38,217 nucleotides of DNA from an uncultured Holophagaceae bacterium (GCA_903839205.1 CAIMBM010000108.1:1-38217); one strand, 5' to 3'; positions 25,894 to 33,869 are shown, counted from the first letter of the stretch. Notes: generated from the sequence alone by a model not told the origin. Numbers and translations: made by a program.

Positions 25894-27834
25894 CTAGAAA
25901 TTGTAGGAGACACGGAAGGACACCTCTCTGCCGGGACCTGGGAGGGGGGAATTGCCGCCCTGGGTGGGGTCACCATACCCCTGGATGTAGGGATTCTGGG
26001 AGCCCAGCAAGTTGGACACCCCAACCCCCACCTCCAGCTTCCTGACCAGGGGAGCATTGTAAGTGGCAAAAAGGTTGACCAGGGTGACCGGGGCGAACCG
26101 GGTGGAGGTCGGCGTGAAGCCTGCATACCCATACCGAGGCCCGAGTTGGATCGCACCCCCATCGAGGGCCCAGGCCGGAGTGACATGCAGATGCCCCTGG
26201 AGGGAGAGCTTCAGGTCGGGGAGTCCCACATGGAAGCCCTGGTGGCCCAAGGGCAGGTCCCAGTACGAACTCAAATCCCCGGGCGACGGGGCCTGAGCCT
26301 GGGTATAGCAGAAGGAGGCCTTGATCCACCCCGCTTCGACGTGGGTCTGCGTCTCCAACTCGATGCCCCTGGACCCCGTCCTGGGCAGGTTGGTGAACAC
26401 ATCCCCCTCCCCGGGCAGGTAGATGTAGCTGATGGGGTCCCGGATCTGGATCCAGAACAGATTGGCCGTGGCATAGGTACTGGAGCCCACCCGGTGTCCC
26501 AGTTCCATCTCATAGGTGGTCGTCCGCTCGGGCCGGATGGTCGGGTCATCCCGCAGTTCGGCGATGGCCGGGGCGCAGAAGGCGCCGGAAGCGATGACCT
26601 TCAGGTGCCAGTCCTGTTCTGAATGCATGACCGCAAGGCGGGGGCTGGTGACGCTGCCGAACAGGCTGTGGTTGTCCACCCGGGCCCCGAGATCCAGGGA
26701 AAGCCACCCCGGTGCCCAGAGGGTCTGGAGCATCAGGGCATTGTTCATGAAATCCCAGGTGCCGGTTCTCGGGTTCGTGGCTGGGCGGTGGTACTGGACC
26801 GAGTGATCCCGGGTCTGCTCTGCGCCCACGAGGGCGCTCAGGTCTGAGCCGGAAGACCACTTGGCCTGGATTCCCGCCACGGTCCGGGTGCTGTCCTGGG
26901 TCCCGATCTCGGTGTAGTACCAGGGCTGCTGTTCCTTGTAGCTCACGTACGGTTTCAGGCTCCAGGCGCCGAGATCCACCTGGTAGGCCAGGGAGAGGAG
27001 GTCGCTCCTGAAGGTCATGGGCGGGTTGGTACCCGGCAGGAACTCCTGGGTGTAGTCCCGGACCAGGTAGTCGTCGCGGATGTACCGGACGTCGAGGCTA
27101 CCGGACTTCAACCCCATGTTCAGGAAATTCATGCCCAGCTGACCACGGCGATCCACGGGGACCGCGACTGAATCCGAAACAGGGAAGGCCCCCTGCCCTC
27201 CGAGGCCGAGGCCACCGGCGTAGCTGAGGGAAAAGTCGGTGCCGGACCATGCCTTGCCGAAGGCTACAGTGGCCTGCCGCTCCAGTTGGCCCCCCATGGA
27301 GACCCCGGTGAGGCTTCCGCTGACCCCGTCCATCTGGGCACCCTGCACCGTGCTGACCTTGATGACCGCGCATTCGGCGTAGCCCCCGTAGAGCACCGAG
27401 CCGGGCCCCCGGATGATCTCGATCTTGTCGATGGTCTGAACCGGATAGTGCCAGCCGAACTGCGTGGTCCCGTACTGGGTCTCGTTCATCTCCTGCCCGT
27501 CCACGAGCAGCAAGACCTTGCCGTAGTGACCGAAATTGCCCCGGGTGGCCACCCCGACGACCCCCTGGGTGTCCGAGGCGAACTCGAAATCGGCCAGGGT
27601 ACGGAGGACATCCATCAGATCCTTGGCCCCGCTCGATCGGATGTCATCCCCGCGCAGCAGCGTGACGATGCCAGGGCTGTCCCGAATGGACAGGGGAACG
27701 TAGGAAGCGACCGTGATCGGCGTGTCGAGGAGGTCCAGGAGCCTGCTCCCATCGCCCGAAGCCGGACCCTGGGCCTGCTGACCGAAACCGATGGTACAGA
27801 CCAGGAGCAGGGGCACTCGGGGGACCAACGCCAA
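25894..27834 (-). CDS. TonB-dependent outer-membrane receptor
   Basis: The 646 aa protein starts from TTG 27834, chosen because GGAGG lies six bases upstream and the product then begins with a clean signal peptide (ALVPRVPLLLVCTIGFGQQAQ). The longer frame to 27915 would add an Arg-rich tail. The plug domain (about 35-160) has SIRDSPGIVTLLRGDDI, LMDVLRTLADFEF, GNFGHYGKVLLLVDGQEMN and IEIIRGPGSVLYGG. The 22-strand barrel follows and ends FRVSYNF with terminal Phe. No clear N-terminal signalling extension is seen. The ligand is unknown. Downstream YfiR-family and CHASE8-kinase genes suggest a sensory as well as an uptake role. Confidence 0.88.
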   Translation of the reverse strand: MALVPRVPLLLVCTIGFGQQAQGPASGDGSRLLDLLDTPITVASYVPLSIRDSPGIVTLLRGDDIRSSGAKDLMDVLRTLADFEFASDTQGVVGVATRGNFGHYGKVLLLVDGQEMNETQYGTTQFGWHYPVQTIDKIEIIRGPGSVLYGGYAECAVIKVSTVQGAQMDGVSGSLTGVSMGGQLERQATVAFGKAWSGTDFSLSYAGGLGLGGQGAFPVSDSVAVPVDRRGQLGMNFLNMGLKSGSLDVRYIRDDYLVRDYTQEFLPGTNPPMTFRSDLLSLAYQVDLGAWSLKPYVSYKEQQPWYYTEIGTQDSTRTVAGIQAKWSSGSDLSALVGAEQTRDHSVQYHRPATNPRTGTWDFMNNALMLQTLWAPGWLSLDLGARVDNHSLFGSVTSPRLAVMHSEQDWHLKVIASGAFCAPAIAELRDDPTIRPERTTTYEMELGHRVGSSTYATANLFWIQIRDPISYIYLPGEGDVFTNLPRTGSRGIELETQTHVEAGWIKASFCYTQAQAPSPGDLSSYWDLPLGHQGFHVGLPDLKLSLQGHLHVTPAWALDGGAIQLGPRYGYAGFTPTSTRFAPVTLVNLFATYNAPLVRKLEVGVGVSNLLGSQNPYIQGYGDPTQGGNSPLPGPGREVSFRVSYNF

Positions 27835-27897
27835 ATGACGCCTCCGGAAGGTAGTTCTATTTCGGAAGCGGTTCCGCACTGGATTAATTCTAGGCGA

Positions 27898-27910
27898 CCC
27901 CCGCAGGGGG
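27898..27910 (-). terminator. Short GC hairpin after the oxidoreductase pair (weak)
   Basis: CCCCC-GCA-GGGGG forms a five-base-pair stem 20 bases after the flavin oxidoreductase stop. There is no T tract, so it is at best a weak terminator or pause between this pair and the receptor operon. Confidence 0.25.
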
Positions 27911-27930
27911 GCCATCCGGCCAGTAGGTTC

Positions 27931-29049
27931 TCAGCCCCCGACCCGTTCCAGGAATCGCTCCCGGCGCTCCCGGGGCCAGCGCCCGCAGAAGGCCGGTTTC
28001 TGCTCCTTCACCCGCCTCAGGCAGAGGAGGCAGCCGGGGGTGCAGGGATTGATCAGTTCCGCGATCTCTCCCCGCGCCTTCCGCGGCCAGAGGGGATCGG
28101 CGAAGAGCACCCGCCCCAGGCCCACGAGGTCGGCCATGCCCTCCCGGAGGATGGCTTCCGCCGTGTCCGGGCTCTGGATGCGCCCGGCGGCCACGACGGG
28201 GATTCCGGGAAGGGCCTGCTTGATGGCCTGGGCGTAGGGGACCATGAAGCCCTCCTTCGCGTCGTCTTCCACGTACCGGGGGAGCTGGAAGGCGTCGTAG
28301 CACCCGGTCATCACCGACAGGTAGGTGATCCCGGCCTTGGCCAGCTCCCGGGCGAAGGGGAGGGTGTCCGCCAGGGTCAGGCCGCCGGGCACGTACTCAT
28401 CCGCGAGGAACCGGTAGCCGACCGTGAAGGCGCTGCCCACCTCGGCCCGGACGGCGGCCAGGACTTCGAGGGGGAAGCGCATGCGCCGCGAGGCGTCTCC
28501 GCCGTAGGCATCCTCTCGGAAGTTCGTGCGGGGGGACAGGAACTGCGGAAGCAGGTAGCCCGTGCCGCCGTGCAGCTCCACCCCGTCGAACCCGGCTTCC
28601 CGGGCGCGCCGGGCCCCGGCGGCAAAGGCCTGCACGACCCGGTCGATGCAGCCCTGGTCCATGGCCCGGGGTACCACGCCCCAGGTTTCGAAGGGTGAGG
28701 GCGCGATCCGGTCCGGCCGGTTCGCGTAGCGGCCCGCGTGGTGGATCTGCAGCACCGCGGGGATGCCCTGGCGCTGGATGGTGCGTGCCAGCCTGGCCAG
28801 CCCCGGGATGAAGCGGTCCTCGGAAATGAGCAGGGTCCGGGGACTGCCAAGACCGCAGGGCTCGACGGTCACGTTCTCCACGACGACCAGGCCCACGCCC
28901 GATCGGGCCATCTCGTCGTAGTAGTCGAGCACGAGGTCGTCCACCTCGTGGTCCTCGCGGGGATAGGCGAGGTAGAGCGGCAGGCTGACGATCCGGTTGG
29001 GCAGCCGGGTGCCGCCGAGACTGAGGGGGCTGAACAGGAGCCGGTCCAT
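27931..29049 (-). CDS. Old Yellow Enzyme family NADH:flavin oxidoreductase
   Basis: The 372 aa FMN-binding TIM barrel has LPNRIVSLPLYLAY near the N-terminus, LQIHHAGRYA, GFDGVELHGGTGYLLPQFLS and VVAAGRI followed by ADLVGLGRVLFADP. A C-terminal Cys cluster (CTPGCLLC, then C 12 residues on) resembles the 4Fe-4S site of 2,4-dienoyl-CoA reductase-type members with altered spacing. Family members reduce activated C=C bonds of enones or enoyl-CoAs using NAD(P)H. The start is ATG 29049 directly abutting the TGA of the aldo/keto reductase, so the two are coupled. The exact substrate is unknown. Confidence 0.88.
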   Translation of the reverse strand: MDRLLFSPLSLGGTRLPNRIVSLPLYLAYPREDHEVDDLVLDYYDEMARSGVGLVVVENVTVEPCGLGSPRTLLISEDRFIPGLARLARTIQRQGIPAVLQIHHAGRYANRPDRIAPSPFETWGVVPRAMDQGCIDRVVQAFAAGARRAREAGFDGVELHGGTGYLLPQFLSPRTNFREDAYGGDASRRMRFPLEVLAAVRAEVGSAFTVGYRFLADEYVPGGLTLADTLPFARELAKAGITYLSVMTGCYDAFQLPRYVEDDAKEGFMVPYAQAIKQALPGIPVVAAGRIQSPDTAEAILREGMADLVGLGRVLFADPLWPRKARGEIAELINPCTPGCLLCLRRVKEQKPAFCGRWPRERRERFLERVGG

Positions 29050-30036
29050 TCAGCCGTTCACATGGACCAGGGTGGCCTCGGGGTACCTCAGTCCGGCGGC
29101 GATCCCCGGCGGCGCCACGGCCTCGATCTGGGCCAGCTCACCGGAGGTGAGCACGATCTCCAGCGCGGCGAGGTTCTCGACCAGGTGGCTGCGGTGCGTG
29201 GTGCCGGGGATGGGCACGATGTCCTCTCCCTGGGCCAACACCCAGGCCAGGGCCAGCTGGGAAGTGCTGACGCCCTTCTGGCGGGAGAGCCCCTCGATCT
29301 TCGCCACCAGATCCAGATTCTTCTGGAAGTTCTCCCCTTGGAACCGCGGCGCATTCCGCCGGTAGTCGCCTTCGGGAATGTCCTCCAGCTTGCGGAACCG
29401 GGCCGTGAGGAACCCGCGGCCCAGGGGGCTGTAGGCCACGAAGGTGATGCCCAGTTCCCGGACCGTGGGGAGGATTGCGTCCTCGGGGTCCCGCGTCCAG
29501 AGGGAATACTCCGTCTGCAAGGCGGAGATGGGATGGACGGCATGGGCCCTGCGGATGGTGGCCGGGGAGGCCTCGGAGAGTCCCAGGTATCGCACCTTCC
29601 CGGCCTTCACCAGATCGGCCATGGTTCCCACGGTCTCCTCGATGGGAACGGTCCGGTCCACCCGATGCTGGTAGTAGAGATCGATGTGCTCCACACCCAG
29701 GCGCCTGAGGGAATCGTCACAGCAGGCCCTGACATAGTCGGGCCGTCCGTTCACCCCCTTGAAGCTCCCATCTTGGCCCCGCATGTTGCCGAACTTGGTG
29801 GCCAGTACCACCTCTGGCCGACGGCCCCGGATGGCCCGACCCACCAGTTCCTCGTTCTTGAATGGCCCGTACATGTCGGCGGTGTCCAGGAAGTTCAGGC
29901 CGCGGTCGAGGGCGTGGTGGAGGGTGGCGATGGACTCGGCTTCGGTCCCGCTCTTGTAGAACTCGCTCATGCCCATGCAGCCGAGGCCCAGGGCGGAAAT
30001 CTCCAGGTTGGAATGGCCAAGGGTGCGGGTTTTCAT
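29050..30036 (-). CDS. Aldo/keto reductase
   Basis: The 328 aa TIM barrel has the catalytic tetrad visible: Asp51, Tyr56 (DTADMYG), Lys81 (ATKFGN) and His124 (YYQHRVD). It reduces aldehydes or ketones with NADPH; the family resembles AKR11/13-type oxidoreductases. ATG 30036 is chosen over the longer open frame because of the strong GGAGGAGG site just upstream and the canonical start [14 protein letters not shown]. Its stop touches the start of the flavin oxidoreductase (TGAATG). Together they would process carbonyl or alpha,beta-unsaturated carbonyl compounds, perhaps in reactive-electrophile detoxification; that is inference. Confidence 0.92.
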   Translation of the reverse strand: MKTRTLGHSNLEISALGLGCMGMSEFYKSGTEAESIATLHHALDRGLNFLDTADMYGPFKNEELVGRAIRGRRPEVVLATKFGNMRGQDGSFKGVNGRPDYVRACCDDSLRRLGVEHIDLYYQHRVDRTVPIEETVGTMADLVKAGKVRYLGLSEASPATIRRAHAVHPISALQTEYSLWTRDPEDAILPTVRELGITFVAYSPLGRGFLTARFRKLEDIPEGDYRRNAPRFQGENFQKNLDLVAKIEGLSRQKGVSTSQLALAWVLAQGEDIVPIPGTTHRSHLVENLAALEIVLTSGELAQIEAVAPPGIAAGLRYPEATLVHVNG

Positions 30037-30262
30037 GATTCCTCCTCCGTGGGGCCTGTCCAGGTGCTGGCTTCCCAAGATCCAAACCGCGTGCCGGTGC
30101 GAAGTTCGGCGTTGGTTTTCAAGCGGTCCCAGGTCCTTATTGTATCCTTCTCTACCCTCTGCCATTTTAGATGTTGAAGGTTAGTTGGCAGTGTTGGATT
30201 GGTTTTTGGGGAGATGAATCCTCCTTTCCCGCACCGCCAGCCCGTGCGAATGGAGATGCGCC

Positions 30263-30697
30263 ATGCCCAATTTTGCCTCGGCTCTGAAAGAGGAAATCGT
30301 CCGACTCGCTCGGAAGGAACTGCGCAGTGAGACCGAAAGGCTGAAGAAGGCCTCGTCCCAATATCGGTCTGACATAGCCGCGCTGAAGCGGCGAGTCGAA
30401 GCCCTGGAAAAGCAGGTGTCCCGGGTTGAGAAAAAATCCAAGAGCAGCCAGGCCCCGGAGGGTTCTGCTGAGGCGATCCCCGTGCGGTTCAGCGCCAAGG
30501 GCCTGGCCTCCAAAAGGCAGCGCCTGGGGCTGGCCGCCGGGGATATGGGGCTTCTCCTGGGGGTCTCCGCACAGACCATCTACAACTGGGAGGCGGGCAA
30601 ATCCCGACCGCGCCAACAACAGCTGGAGGCCATCGCGGCCCTGAGGGGCCTGGGCAAGCGGCAGATCAATGCCCGACTCACGGAACTCGCCGGATAG
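30263..30697 (+). CDS. Coiled-coil plus XRE-type helix-turn-helix protein
   Basis: The 144 aa basic protein has residues about 5-60 as a charged heptad-rich coil (LKKASSQYRSDIAALKRRVE), then a Ser/Glu linker and a C-terminal XRE-like helix-turn-helix (LGLAAGDMGLLLGVSAQTIYN, then WEAGKSRPR) and helical tail. It probably oligomerises by the coil and binds DNA. I recognise a similar architecture from many proteobacteria, where function is unassigned. The start ATG 30263 has GGAG eight bases upstream. It is divergent from the aldo/keto reductase and precedes the SAM riboswitch, with no clear operon partner. It could be a local regulator or a nucleoid-type protein. Confidence 0.8.
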   Translation: MPNFASALKEEIVRLARKELRSETERLKKASSQYRSDIAALKRRVEALEKQVSRVEKKSKSSQAPEGSAEAIPVRFSAKGLASKRQRLGLAAGDMGLLLGVSAQTIYNWEAGKSRPRQQQLEAIAALRGLGKRQINARLTELAG

Positions 30698-30722
30698 GCG
30701 CAGCCCGACCCGGAGCGCCCCC

Positions 30723-30753
30723 TTGGCAGTCCGGCCCAGGTGCCGCATACTAT
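30723..30753 (+). promoter_or_regulatory. Candidate promoter of the SAM riboswitch transcript
   Basis: TTGGCA (30723-30728) and TACTAT (30748-30753) resemble sigma-70 -35 and -10 boxes. The -10 matches at five of six bases; the 19-base spacer is longer than ideal. Transcription would begin near 30760, shortly before the riboswitch P1 helix. Confidence 0.4.
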
Positions 30754-30770
30754 GTTTTTGCAGGATCTTT

Positions 30771-30901
30771 GTCAGTTTCATCACGCGATATCCAGAAAGG
30801 TGGAGGGACGGGCCCTGTGAAACCTTGGCAACCTGCGGAAGCAAGGTGCCAATTCCTGCCGCGAGTCATCGCGGAGAGATGCTGAAGTGTCATGAACTGA
30901 C
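30771..30901 (+). promoter_or_regulatory. SAM-I (S-box) riboswitch
   Basis: The conserved S-box core is recognisable in order: AGAAAGGTGGAGGGACGGG, CCCTGTGAAACC, TTGGCAACC, AAGGTGCCAATTCC, and GGAGAGATG. Flanking arms GTCAGTT-CAT (30771-30781) and CATGAACTGAC (30891-30901) pair to form an extended P1. It binds S-adenosylmethionine. An intrinsic terminator follows at 30903-30940, so SAM should cause early termination and shut off the downstream cystathionine gamma-synthase-like gene. Coordinates include the extended P1; the conserved core is about 30784-30886. Confidence 0.93.
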
Positions 30902-30902
30902 A

Positions 30903-30940
30903 GCAGACGGGCCCGAGAAATCGGGCCCGTCTGCTTTTTT
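30903..30940 (+). terminator. Riboswitch-controlled intrinsic terminator
   Basis: A 14-bp perfect stem (GCAGACGGGCCCGA with TCGGGCCCGTCTGC) around a GAAA tetraloop is followed by T6. It is a textbook rho-independent terminator directly after riboswitch P1 and 46 bases before the regulated gene. The arm GACGGGCCC is also present inside the aptamer (30807-30815). Confidence 0.93.
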
Positions 30941-30985
30941 GGATCGCCGTGAAACGATGAGATCCCTTCATTCATGGAGGCTCTT

Positions 30986-32260
30986 ATGAGCGAGCAGTTC
31001 CTCGATACCAACGTGCCAGGCAACCCGGCCTACCACTTCACCATCCAGCCCCCCGTCCGGGAGGGCGGGGCCGGTTGGCTCCGCCGGCCCGAGCTGGTGC
31101 CGGATGCGGGCCTGGCCACCCAGTGCGTGCACGGGGGCGTGCAGCCGGACCCCGCCTACGGCGCGGTCATGCCACCGCTCTACCTGTCGTCCACCTTCGC
31201 CTTCAAGGACATCTGCACCAACGCGGGCTACGACTACACCCGCAGCGGCAACCCCACCCGCACGGCCCTGGAGGAGGCCCTCGCCCTGCTGGAGGGGGGC
31301 CACGGCGCCACCTGCACCAGCACGGGCATGAGCGCCATCCTGGTGGCCCTGAACCTGCTGCCCCACGGCAGCCACCTCATCGCCACTGTGGATTGTTATG
31401 GAGGTACTTTCCGGCTGCTGGAGCATGCCCGGCGGTTCTACGGCCTGGAGGTCACCTACCTGGACCTGGCGGACCTCGGGGCCCTGCAGGCGGCCCTCCG
31501 GCCCCACACGCGCATGATCTGGATCGAGACGCCCTCCAATCCCCTGCTCCGGCTCACGGACATCGCCGCCGTGGCCGCGATGGGCCATCGCCACCCGGAC
31601 TGCCTGGTGGCCGTGGACAACACCTTCCTCTCGCCCTTCTTCCAGCGACCCTTCGCCCTCGGGGCCGACCTCGTCATCCACTCCACGACGAAGTACCTCA
31701 ACGGGCATAGCGACGTGGTGGGCGGGGCCGTGGTATCGGGACCGGGCCGACCCCTGCTCACCCAGCAGATCCAGAGCGTGAACAATCTGCTGGGCACCTC
31801 CCAGTCGCCCCACGACTGTTTCCTGGTGCTCCGCGGCCTGAAGACCCTGCCCCTGCGCATGCGCCAGCACGAGGCCACGGCCCAGCAGCTCGCGGAGTTC
31901 CTCCTGGCCCACCCCGCCGTGGGGAAGGTCCACTACCCGGGCCTGCCCAGCCATCCGCAGCACGACCTCGCACAGCGTCAACAGAAGGGCTTCGGCGGCA
32001 TGCTCAGCTTCGAGCTGAAGGAGGGCGGCAACAAGCGGCTGAACCATGTGCTGCGAAGCCTGAAGTGGTTCACCCTGGCCGAGAGCCTGGGCGGCGTGGA
32101 ATCCCTGGTGGCCCACCCCGCCTCCATGACCCATGCCTCCATGACGCCCGAGGCCCGCCGGAGCGCCGGCATCAGTGACGACCTCATCCGCCTTTCCATC
32201 GGCCTGGAGAATGTGGAGGACCTGCGCTCGGACCTGGCCCAGGCCCTGACGTTTCCCTGA
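30986..32260 (+). CDS. metB: Cystathionine gamma-synthase-like PLP enzyme
   Basis: The 424 aa Cys/Met-metabolism PLP enzyme has YDYTRSGNPTRTALEEALA, TCTSTGMSAI, DNTFLSPF, the cofactor Lys236 in STTKYLNGHSD, SLGGVESLVAHPASMTHASM and DDLIRLSIGLENVEDL. These fit cystathionine gamma-synthase or lyase best; the SAM riboswitch upstream argues for methionine synthesis from an activated homoserine. An O-acyl-homoserine sulfhydrylase activity cannot be excluded, and would suit the adjacent sulfite reductase operon. An N-terminal extension of about 40 residues precedes the usual start of the fold. ATG 30986 is chosen over 30974 because GGAGG lies five bases upstream. Confidence 0.85.
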   Translation: MSEQFLDTNVPGNPAYHFTIQPPVREGGAGWLRRPELVPDAGLATQCVHGGVQPDPAYGAVMPPLYLSSTFAFKDICTNAGYDYTRSGNPTRTALEEALALLEGGHGATCTSTGMSAILVALNLLPHGSHLIATVDCYGGTFRLLEHARRFYGLEVTYLDLADLGALQAALRPHTRMIWIETPSNPLLRLTDIAAVAAMGHRHPDCLVAVDNTFLSPFFQRPFALGADLVIHSTTKYLNGHSDVVGGAVVSGPGRPLLTQQIQSVNNLLGTSQSPHDCFLVLRGLKTLPLRMRQHEATAQQLAEFLLAHPAVGKVHYPGLPSHPQHDLAQRQQKGFGGMLSFELKEGGNKRLNHVLRSLKWFTLAESLGGVESLVAHPASMTHASMTPEARRSAGISDDLIRLSIGLENVEDLRSDLAQALTFP

Positions 32261-32266
32261 CGCCCT

Positions 32267-32288
32267 CCCGGTTCCGACCGGAACCGGG
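32267..32288 (+). terminator. Hairpin after the metB-like gene
   Basis: CCCGGTTCC and GGAACCGGG form a perfect nine-base-pair stem with a GACC loop, starting six bases after the stop codon. There is no T tract, so termination may be partial or factor-dependent. Confidence 0.5.
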
Positions 32289-32367
32289 ATCCAAACCGAA
32301 GGAACAAGATCTGGCGGCCCACCTAAGACAGCAAGGGGGCCTGGAGAGGTCTCAGTTGTATTAATAC

Positions 32368-32384
32368 TTAATTATTTTAATTAA
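32368..32384. promoter_or_regulatory. AT-rich palindrome, candidate operator of the sulfite reductase operon
   Basis: TTAATTA-TTT-TAATTAA is a perfect seven-base inverted repeat with a three-base centre. It lies five bases upstream of a consensus -35 box in an AT-rich patch within GC-rich DNA. That placement fits an activator or repressor site for the operon beginning at 32459. Confidence 0.45.
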
Positions 32385-32389
32385 CTAAC

Positions 32390-32418
32390 TTGACAATGAA
32401 TTTGATTTCAACGATGCT
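32390..32418 (+). promoter_or_regulatory. Promoter of the siroheme/sulfite reductase operon
   Basis: TTGACA (32390-32395) is a perfect -35 box. A 17-base spacer leads to GATGCT (32413-32418), which matches the -10 consensus at only three positions. A perfect -35, good spacing and a weak -10 suggest a promoter that needs an activator, possibly bound at the adjacent palindrome. Confidence 0.5.
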
Positions 32419-32458
32419 GGATGCCTGGGGTTTGCCCCACCCCCTTTCGGAGAGCGCC

Positions 32459-33352
32459 ATGCCCGGCTCCACTCACGACGACCCCCTTCCCGATTGCCAT
32501 CCGTCCGCTGGCCCCCGGATTCTGCCCGCCTCTGCTCCCTCAGGTTTCGTCAGCCTTGTGGGTGCCGGCCCGGGTTGCCCTGACCTGATCACCCTGCGAG
32601 GCCTCAAGTCGCTGGCGGCCGCTGAAGTGGTTCTCTACGACGCCCTGCTGGACCCCAGCTTCACCGAGTATTTTCCCCAACAGGCCCTCGCCCTCTCCGT
32701 GGGCAAGCGCGGCGGACAGGCCCAGGTCGAACAGTCCGACATCCACCGCCTGATGATCGATCACGCCAGGGGCGGACGGCGGGTGGTGCGCCTCAAGGGG
32801 GGGGATCCCCTGGTCTTCGGCCGGGGCGGCGAGGAGGCCCGGGCCCTCGAGGCCGCCGGCATCTCCTTCGAGGTGATCCCCGGGGTCAGCGCCCTCCAGG
32901 CCGCCGCTGCCGGCGCGGGATTCCCTCTCACGCACCGGGAGGTCAGCCGCCGCATTACGATCCTGGAGGGCCACCACCTGCCAGACACGGCGGCGGCCTG
33001 GCGGGACCTGGCGGCCAGCGGCGGGACCATGGCCGTCTACATGGGCACCCGCACCCTGCAGGCCCTGTCCCGGTCCCTGCTGGAGCACGGCGCCCCGCCC
33101 ACCCTGCCCGTGGCGCTGGTGGAGCGGGCCCAGAGTCCTGGCCAGACCAGCACCTTCTCGACCCTGGGCCATGCGGCCGCTGGCGCCCTGCGTCCTACCA
33201 CCCCCGGCCCCGGACTCTTCTTCATCGGCGAGGCCTTGAACCACCGCTTCCACCCCACCCTGGAGATCCCTCATGAGCCTCTTGCCCCTGTTTCTGGATC
33301 TGCGCGGGAAGCGCGTGCTCGTGGTGGGCGGCGGGAACGTCGCGCGAGCTAA
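32459..33352 (+). CDS. cobA: Uroporphyrinogen-III C-methyltransferase
   Basis: The 297 aa enzyme methylates uroporphyrinogen III twice with SAM to give precorrin-2, the first step from heme precursors to siroheme. Signature motifs are VGAGPGCPDLITLRG, RLKGGDPLVFGRGGEE, VIPGVSA and YMGTRTL. The open frame extends to 32390, but ATG 32459 has GGAG six bases upstream and the earlier start would overlap the promoter. The N-terminal 28 residues before the SUMT fold and the Arg-rich C-terminus look unconserved; the C-terminus overlaps the next gene by 80 bases. It supplies the cofactor of the sulfite reductase downstream. Confidence 0.9.
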   Translation: MPGSTHDDPLPDCHPSAGPRILPASAPSGFVSLVGAGPGCPDLITLRGLKSLAAAEVVLYDALLDPSFTEYFPQQALALSVGKRGGQAQVEQSDIHRLMIDHARGGRRVVRLKGGDPLVFGRGGEEARALEAAGISFEVIPGVSALQAAAAGAGFPLTHREVSRRITILEGHHLPDTAAAWRDLAASGGTMAVYMGTRTLQALSRSLLEHGAPPTLPVALVERAQSPGQTSTFSTLGHAAAGALRPTTPGPGLFFIGEALNHRFHPTLEIPHEPLAPVSGSAREARARGGRRERRAS

Positions 33353-33869
33353 GGTCCTGGCCCTCCGCCCCACAGGGTGCAGCCTCCGGGTGGTGTCCCT
33401 GACCTTTGCACCGGCCTTCCTGGAGGCGCTGGATGGCTTCGACGTCGAGCGCCATCACCGGGCCTTCCAGCCCGCTGATCTGGAGGGCGTGCACCTGATT
33501 ATCAGCGCCACCAATGACTCGGCGGCCAACTGGATCGTCGCCGCCCATGCCCGTTCACTGGGCCTCTGGGTGAATGCCGTGGATGATGCCGCGTCCTGCG
33601 ATGCCCTGTTTCCCAGCATCCTCCGCCGGGGACCCTTCGTGGCCGCCATCAGCACGGAGGGGGCTTTTGCGGGGCTAAGCCGGGTGGTCCGGGAAGCATT
33701 GGAGGGACTGGTGCCCGACGCCACCGTCCCGGAGTTCGAGGCCCTGGTGGAGCTCCGCCAGCAACTCAAGCAGACCCTTCCCGATCCCCACCAGCGGGCC
33801 GAGTACCTCCGCGACATCCTCTGGCAGATCCAGCAGGACACCCTCCTTCCCAAGGCCTCCAACCAATGA
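33273..33869 (+). CDS. Precorrin-2 dehydrogenase / sirohydrochlorin ferrochelatase
   Basis: The 198 aa protein resembles yeast Met8p and the N-terminal half of CysG. It has PLFLDLRGKRVLVVGGGNVA (NAD loop), HLIISATND and VNAVDDAASCDALFPSILRR with the acidic residue region used for catalysis, then a helical dimerisation tail. It oxidises precorrin-2 to sirohydrochlorin and inserts iron to make siroheme. In enterobacteria this is fused to the methyltransferase; here the two are separate overlapping genes. GGAG precedes ATG 33273 by eight bases. Its TGA overlaps the ATG of the sulfite reductase (ATGA). Confidence 0.88.
   Translation: MSLLPLFLDLRGKRVLVVGGGNVARAKVLALRPTGCSLRVVSLTFAPAFLEALDGFDVERHHRAFQPADLEGVHLIISATNDSAANWIVAAHARSLGLWVNAVDDAASCDALFPSILRRGPFVAAISTEGAFAGLSRVVREALEGLVPDATVPEFEALVELRQQLKQTLPDPHQRAEYLRDILWQIQQDTLLPKASNQ

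Noticed and set aside
25878..26186. N-terminal extension of the YfiR-family gene
   Set aside because: It overlaps the receptor gene, is Pro/Arg-rich and would bury the signal peptide; ATG 25877 has a ribosome site and fits the operon spacing.
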